Positions 59,831 through 64,000 of a stretch of 64,000 nt of DNA are shown here, in pieces. Under the pieces are notes generated by a model. That model saw only the letters and a program-made list of their open reading frames with translations, searched no databases and had not been told where the DNA came from. Within the stretch, counting starts at the first letter, position 1. Each line of letters starts with the position of its first letter. The stretch comes from Labedaea rhizosphaerae (GTDB lineage: Bacteria > Actinomycetota > Actinomycetes > Mycobacteriales > Pseudonocardiaceae), in contig NZ_SNXZ01000002.1 of assembly GCF_004362825.1 (NCBI RefSeq), forward strand, positions 186,001 to 250,000. Reading direction: 5' to 3'. Position numbers and translations under genes: made by a program.

Positions 59831-62800
59831 GTGACGTCGCGCGAGCCGCAGGTGCAACGGGTCGAGGAAGCCGCATCGGTCACCGTCGCGCGTACCCGCG
59901 GTCCCGCGCCGGGGACGGTCGGCAATCGGGTGCTGAGCCGGTTGGCGGCCGCCGGTGTGGCGATGCCGGACCTCGCGGCCGGCGGCAACGCCGCGGCCGC
60001 GCGGTTCGTGCAGCGCTGCGGCCCGGTGCCCTGCGACTGCGACGACAAGGAACGCGAGGAGTACGACCAGCTGCACGGGGTGCACCGGCACGCCGACGGT
60101 CCCGCCCCGGTCGCCGGCCCGCCGCCGAGCTTCCTGAACACCATGGACGCGAGCGGGTCCGGCCAAGCGCTGCCCGGCGAGTTCCGGGCGGAGGCCGAGG
60201 CGAAGTTCGGCACCGATCTCGGCCACGTCCGCCTGCACACCGACGCCCCGGCCGCGCAGGCCGCCGCCCAGGTCGGCGCGCTGGCGTTCACCGTCGACAA
60301 CGACGTCTACTTCGGCGCCGGGCAGTACCAGCCGGACACCGAAGCCGGGCAACGCCTGCTGGCCCACGAGCTGACCCACGTCGTGCAGGACGGCGCTGGA
60401 CAAGGCGGCGCTGGTGTCCCGGCCACCTCGAGCAAGTGGGTCAGCCACCCGAACGACCCGGCGGAGCGGGCGGCCGAGGCCTCCGCCGCGGCGTTCATGG
60501 CCGACCGGCACCTCGGTGCCGTGGGCCACGCAGGTCACGGCCTGGCACGCGACGGAAACACCCCGCCGGCCGCCGAGACGCCGGTCGACCGCGTGGTGCG
60601 GATGATCAGGCAGGTCGAGGACCGCGAGGCGACGCTGAAGGCGTGCCTGGCCGTGGGCGGCCAATGGGACCAGGTCGAGCAGGCGTGGCAGGCCACGAAG
60701 GACCCGAGGTCGCTGCTGGACGCGGTGAAGAACCTCACCCAGGGCGCCGGTGACGCCGCCCGCGTCTACGCCTACCTGCGGTACGGGAACCTGCGCCTGG
60801 CGGACAAGCTGTTCATCGCGGGCATCGGCTCGGGCACCGACGAGGAGACGATCTACCGCCTGCTGCCCTCCATCCGCACCTCGCTGGGGCAGACCGCGGC
60901 GGAGTTCACCGAAAGCTATGGCACCAACGGGAAAACCTCCTACGGCGCCGAGTACACGACGGATGCGACGCTGCCCGACGGGCAGACGAACAAGATCGCC
61001 GGTTTCCTCGACGACGAGTTGTCCGGCGGCGACCAGATCAAGGCCAACGCCCTGCTCGCGTACGGCGAACTGCGCCCGGTCGACGAGGTCGAGATCGCGC
61101 TGAAGGCCACGCACATCGGCGCCGGCGACATCATGGCCGCGCTCGACAAGGTCCACCACAGCGCGCCGGACGGTCAGAAGCCGCAGGCCGAGGCGCAGTA
61201 CAACCAGAGCTACCACCGCGAGCTGCGCCCGTTCCTCAGCGCCGAACTCGGCGAGGCGGGCCGCAACTTCGCCCGCGCCCGGATGATCCTGGACGGCGAC
61301 TTCACGCCCATCAACCGGATCCGCATCGCCTGCGAGGCCTGGGTCGTCGACACCGCGCAGATCTTCGAGGCGCTCACCGACGCCACCCCGACGCAGGTGG
61401 CCGAGCTGAAGAAGGACTGGGAAGCGGGCGGGGAGGTCAAGAAGCTCGTCGACGGCAAGTGGACGATCTCCGGCGCCGAAGGCAAGCGGATCAAGACGTT
61501 CATCATGGGCGGTGGCACCGGGATGGAAGCCCGGCTCGCCCTGGCCGGGGTGGAGACCACCGACACCCAGGGCGTCATCCAGGCCGCGCTGAAGAGCCCC
61601 GAGACGCGCCGGGCGTTCGCCGACGAGTACCCGAAGAAGGCGGAGTTCTACCAGGCGTTCACCGGCGGCGGCGCGATCGGCGCCGCGATGCTGTGGGGCG
61701 ATCGCCTCGTCTCCCCGGACTGGCATGTGCGGTTGAAGCTGGCCGTGGAGCTGCGCAGCGAGGAAGGCGTGAAGGACGTCCTGGTCACCATGGTCACCAC
61801 GGACGCGGCCCGCGCCGAGATCCGCGCCGACGAGCCGACCATGGCCGTGCTGAAGGACATGAGCGGCTGGAGCGCCATCGAGCCGCTCACCGCACCACGC
61901 GAGGACCTGCAGGCCCGGTCGGTCTGGCTGGGTCAGCGCTTCGAGCGCGAGAAGGGCATGTGGGGCGACACCGCGTCGGCGGCGGCCTACGGCGATGAGA
62001 AGCGAGCCCTGGACGCCGAACTGGCCAAGGCCGTCGACCCGGCCCACCTCACCCCGGCCGAACGCGCCCGGATCCAGCCGCTGATCGCCGACGCCGAGAA
62101 CGCGTTGAACGACTTCATCCAGGTGCGCGACCAGCTGGACGCCATCGCGATCCAGGTCGTCGGCACGATCGCCGGGTTGATGGCCACCGCGTTGACCGGC
62201 GGCGCCGCCGGGCCGGTGACGGCGAGCCTGCTGGCCCGGGTCGCGCTGGCCCAGGCGTGCGCCAACGTCGCCGCGGTGTGGGTGGTCAAGGGTGAGCGCA
62301 CCACCGGCGGCGAGGCCACGCGGGCCTTCGCCGTCGGCGCGGTGACGGGCGCGTCCCAGCTGCTGGCCTCCGGCCCGGTGATGGGTGTGCTGTCCCAGGA
62401 GTACAAGGTCGCGCTGGCCACCGAGTCGGCGCAGGTCGCGGCGGCCGTGGCGGAACGGGAGTTCGCCGGCACCGGCCTCGGCGCGATGAAGGCCGCGGGC
62501 GAAGGGCTGGTGTCCAACTCGGTCGGCAGCGCCGTGGACACGGCGAGCCGGTCGGAGACCTGGCGCAAGGGCTTCATCGACGGCCTGCGGCAGACGTTCG
62601 AGAAGGCGGCCGAGGGCGGGATCACCGGAGCCGTCACCGGCGCGGCCGCGGAACTGTTCAGCGCGGCGGTGCGCGCCGCCGCCGCGGGCAAGGTCGCCGA
62701 GGCCAACCACCTGCTGGGTCAGCTGGAGACCCAGGTGCCGCCCGAGCAGGCCGCCGCCGCCCGCAGCGCGGTCACCGCGGAACTGCAGGACACGCTCGGT

Positions 62801-63823
62801 CACCCGCCGGGCACCGCGAAGGCGAATGAACAGCAGGCCCCGCTGCTGGCCGAGAGCGGCGGGCACGCCGACGCCGGCTCGCTGCCACCCGAGCACCTGG
62901 CCGCGGAGAAGGACGTGGTCAGCCGCAGCCGACCGCAACCGAGCAGCATCGAGGGCTACGTCGACGAGGTCGACCTGGGCAACGGCCACGTCTGGCGGCG
63001 CAAGCCGGACGGCAAGTGGTGCCGGTTCAGCACGCCCAGCGGCTGCGGCACCGAGATCGCCGCGCCGCCGATGTCGGCCGAGGCGCTGGCGCGGGTCGCG
63101 CGCAGCCCCGAGGAGCTGGTGGCACGGGCGCTGGCGCGGTTCGAGCAGAACAAGCTCACCCGCGAGGAGGCCCTGCACCTGCTGGGCCTGACCATGGACG
63201 AGCTGAAGGCGCTGGCCGCCCGCGCCCACACCGACAACGAGCTGAACGCGCTGCTGCAGGACCGGGCCAAGGCGATGGGCGTCGACGTGCGTGCCGACGC
63301 CCAGGAGGCCGGGCGTCCACAAGGGCCGGAGGGCGACGAGAACGTCGCCGACATGAACACCAAGAGCGCCGAGGACATCAAGGCCGAGGCGCTGGCCGGC
63401 ACGCCGTTGCCGAACGCGACCGAGCGCAAGATGTTGCAGGCGGCCGTGGACGACGTGTCGACGCGCCTGCTGCACTCGCCCGAAGAGGCCGCGCAGTGGC
63501 TGTCCGAGGGCGAACGCAAGGCGGTCAACGCGAACCCCGGTAACCTGACCGCGATGTGCTTCGGCAACGCCGTCGAGCGGGCCGTGGCCCACGACCTGGA
63601 GACCATCCCCGCGCTCAAACGGTTCCTGCCGACCAAGCAACGCCCTGGAGTGTCCACTCCGGACATCCAGCTGCCCATCGGGCCCAACGGCGCCCGCGCG
63701 GCGGACATCTTCGCCAACTCGCCCCGCGGCACGGCCGCGCATGCGGGACGCTCCTACGCACCGTTCACCGAGTTCGTGACCTACCCGTCGCTACCGTCAG
63801 GCTGGCGTTTCCCCTCCCTGTGA
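59831..63823 (+). CDS. DUF4157 (eCIS-associated metalloprotease-like) large protein with possible toxin C-terminus
   Basis: A 1330-residue protein. Residues about 110-185 form a DUF4157 domain with FGTDLGHVRLHTDAPAA, AYTV-like VDNDVYFGAGQYQPDT and the zinc-protease motif HELTHVVQ (His179-His183). DUF4157 proteins are often encoded with extracellular contractile injection systems and may be cargo. The middle is mostly helical, with hydrophobic alanine/glycine-rich parts at about 770-870. The final 200 residues are distinct (TPDIQLPIGPNGARAADIF) and could be an enzymatic toxin domain; I see no definite catalytic motif. It starts with GTG. No injection-system genes are visible in this window. 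Confidence 0.8.
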   Translation: MTSREPQVQRVEEAASVTVARTRGPAPGTVGNRVLSRLAAAGVAMPDLAAGGNAAAARFVQRCGPVPCDCDDKEREEYDQLHGVHRHADGPAPVAGPPPSFLNTMDASGSGQALPGEFRAEAEAKFGTDLGHVRLHTDAPAAQAAAQVGALAFTVDNDVYFGAGQYQPDTEAGQRLLAHELTHVVQDGAGQGGAGVPATSSKWVSHPNDPAERAAEASAAAFMADRHLGAVGHAGHGLARDGNTPPAAETPVDRVVRMIRQVEDREATLKACLAVGGQWDQVEQAWQATKDPRSLLDAVKNLTQGAGDAARVYAYLRYGNLRLADKLFIAGIGSGTDEETIYRLLPSIRTSLGQTAAEFTESYGTNGKTSYGAEYTTDATLPDGQTNKIAGFLDDELSGGDQIKANALLAYGELRPVDEVEIALKATHIGAGDIMAALDKVHHSAPDGQKPQAEAQYNQSYHRELRPFLSAELGEAGRNFARARMILDGDFTPINRIRIACEAWVVDTAQIFEALTDATPTQVAELKKDWEAGGEVKKLVDGKWTISGAEGKRIKTFIMGGGTGMEARLALAGVETTDTQGVIQAALKSPETRRAFADEYPKKAEFYQAFTGGGAIGAAMLWGDRLVSPDWHVRLKLAVELRSEEGVKDVLVTMVTTDAARAEIRADEPTMAVLKDMSGWSAIEPLTAPREDLQARSVWLGQRFEREKGMWGDTASAAAYGDEKRALDAELAKAVDPAHLTPAERARIQPLIADAENALNDFIQVRDQLDAIAIQVVGTIAGLMATALTGGAAGPVTASLLARVALAQACANVAAVWVVKGERTTGGEATRAFAVGAVTGASQLLASGPVMGVLSQEYKVALATESAQVAAAVAEREFAGTGLGAMKAAGEGLVSNSVGSAVDTASRSETWRKGFIDGLRQTFEKAAEGGITGAVTGAAAELFSAAVRAAAAGKVAEANHLLGQLETQVPPEQAAAARSAVTAELQDTLGHPPGTAKANEQQAPLLAESGGHADAGSLPPEHLAAEKDVVSRSRPQPSSIEGYVDEVDLGNGHVWRRKPDGKWCRFSTPSGCGTEIAAPPMSAEALARVARSPEELVARALARFEQNKLTREEALHLLGLTMDELKALAARAHTDNELNALLQDRAKAMGVDVRADAQEAGRPQGPEGDENVADMNTKSAEDIKAEALAGTPLPNATERKMLQAAVDDVSTRLLHSPEEAAQWLSEGERKAVNANPGNLTAMCFGNAVERAVAHDLETIPALKRFLPTKQRPGVSTPDIQLPIGPNGARAADIFANSPRGTAAHAGRSYAPFTEFVTYPSLPSGWRFPSL

Positions 63824-63838
63824 GCCGGCTGCCCGCGA

Positions 63839-64000
63839 TCAGATCGGGCCGCACGTGCGGGCCAGAGCTCGTGCGGCGACCTCGGCATCACTGCAGAAGC
63901 CGGTGAGCCTTTGCTTGAGGCACAACAGACCCAGCAGGGTGCCGTCGTCGTCGACCACCGCGAGCCGGCGCAAACCGCGGGCCAGCAACAGCTTGCGTGC
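63839..64000 (-). CDS. CBS-domain protein, C-terminal end only
   Basis: The minus strand reads 53 codons into the right window edge, ending RTCGPI. The visible part, LLARGLRRLAVVDDDGTLLGLLC, is the second half of a CBS domain, which binds adenosine nucleotides. The start lies outside the window. It converges with the DUF4157 gene, whose stop is 15 bp away. Confidence 0.8.
   Translation of the reverse strand, partial: ARKLLLARGLRRLAVVDDDGTLLGLLCLKQRLTGFCSDAEVAARALARTCGPI

Noticed and set aside
59591-63742. Very long minus-strand open frame opposite the DUF4157 gene
   Set aside because: Composition is Arg/Gly/Ala/Val-biased without motifs, as expected from the complementary strand of a GC-rich gene.

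Overview
The window is high-GC actinobacterial DNA. Frequent GTG starts, several apparent leaderless starts, a DUF222/HNH nuclease and the overall gene content point to the Pseudonocardiales (Amycolatopsis/Saccharothrix-like). The genus is an inference. Most of the window, from the left edge to about 46 kb, is an enediyne biosynthetic gene cluster. The canonical cassette lies on the minus strand as unbL - unbV - unbU - pksE - TEBC - flavin reductase (20300 down to 9512), with start/stop overlaps at several junctions. At 41012-41464 a secreted protein has the neocarzinostatin-type apoprotein fold: signal peptide, four cysteines and a GTVDC-x4-C motif. Together these predict a nine-membered, chromoprotein-type enediyne. 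Around the cassette sit a StrR/ParB-like activator (146), methyltransferases (1429, 36086, 39548), a flavin-dependent halogenase-like enzyme (5694), exporters (2383, 33198), ArsR and HxlR regulators, a VOC-fold protein (40515) that could bind or sequester product, and a second UnbV-like FG-GAP/ASPIC protein (44211) with two membrane proteins.

The accessory part is unusual for its density of sulfur and redox functions: a DszC/SfnB-type flavin monooxygenase (20347), an AhpD-like protein, an SQR-like disulfide oxidoreductase and a DsrE protein (20-24 kb); an acyl-CoA-dehydrogenase-fold protein, a cytosolic PhnD-like protein and a TusA-like/diiron fusion (26.5-29.7 kb); a PhnDCE-type ABC importer (29.9-33.2 kb); and a metallo-beta-lactamase/double-rhodanese protein (34.4 kb). 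Three minus-strand genes at 24.0-26.0 kb have no function I recognise. A 20-bp motif, CGGAAA-N10-GAAC, occurs five times. Every copy I found by eye is intergenic and near an operon head of this cluster, so it is a good candidate operator.

To the right of the cluster (46.4-48.2 kb) a DUF222/HNH nuclease gene is bracketed by a 68-bp imperfect inverted repeat whose arms are themselves palindromic, which looks like a mobile unit. Next comes an ArsR gene converging on a carboxymuconolactone-decarboxylase/AhpD-type gene (48574-49560). That gene is open throughout except for one TGA at the second position of a CxxC-type redox site, followed by a hairpin placed like a bacterial SECIS element: a strong selenoprotein candidate. 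A MarR gene, a five-gene oxidative/sugar operon (50.2-59.2 kb), a small secreted protein, a 1330-residue DUF4157 protein with HELTH and the end of a CBS-domain gene complete the window.

Gene starts were chosen from Shine-Dalgarno spacing, overlap with the preceding gene, or, for five genes, a -10 box 6-7 nt before the start codon (leaderless). No rRNA, tRNA or CRISPR array was recognised.
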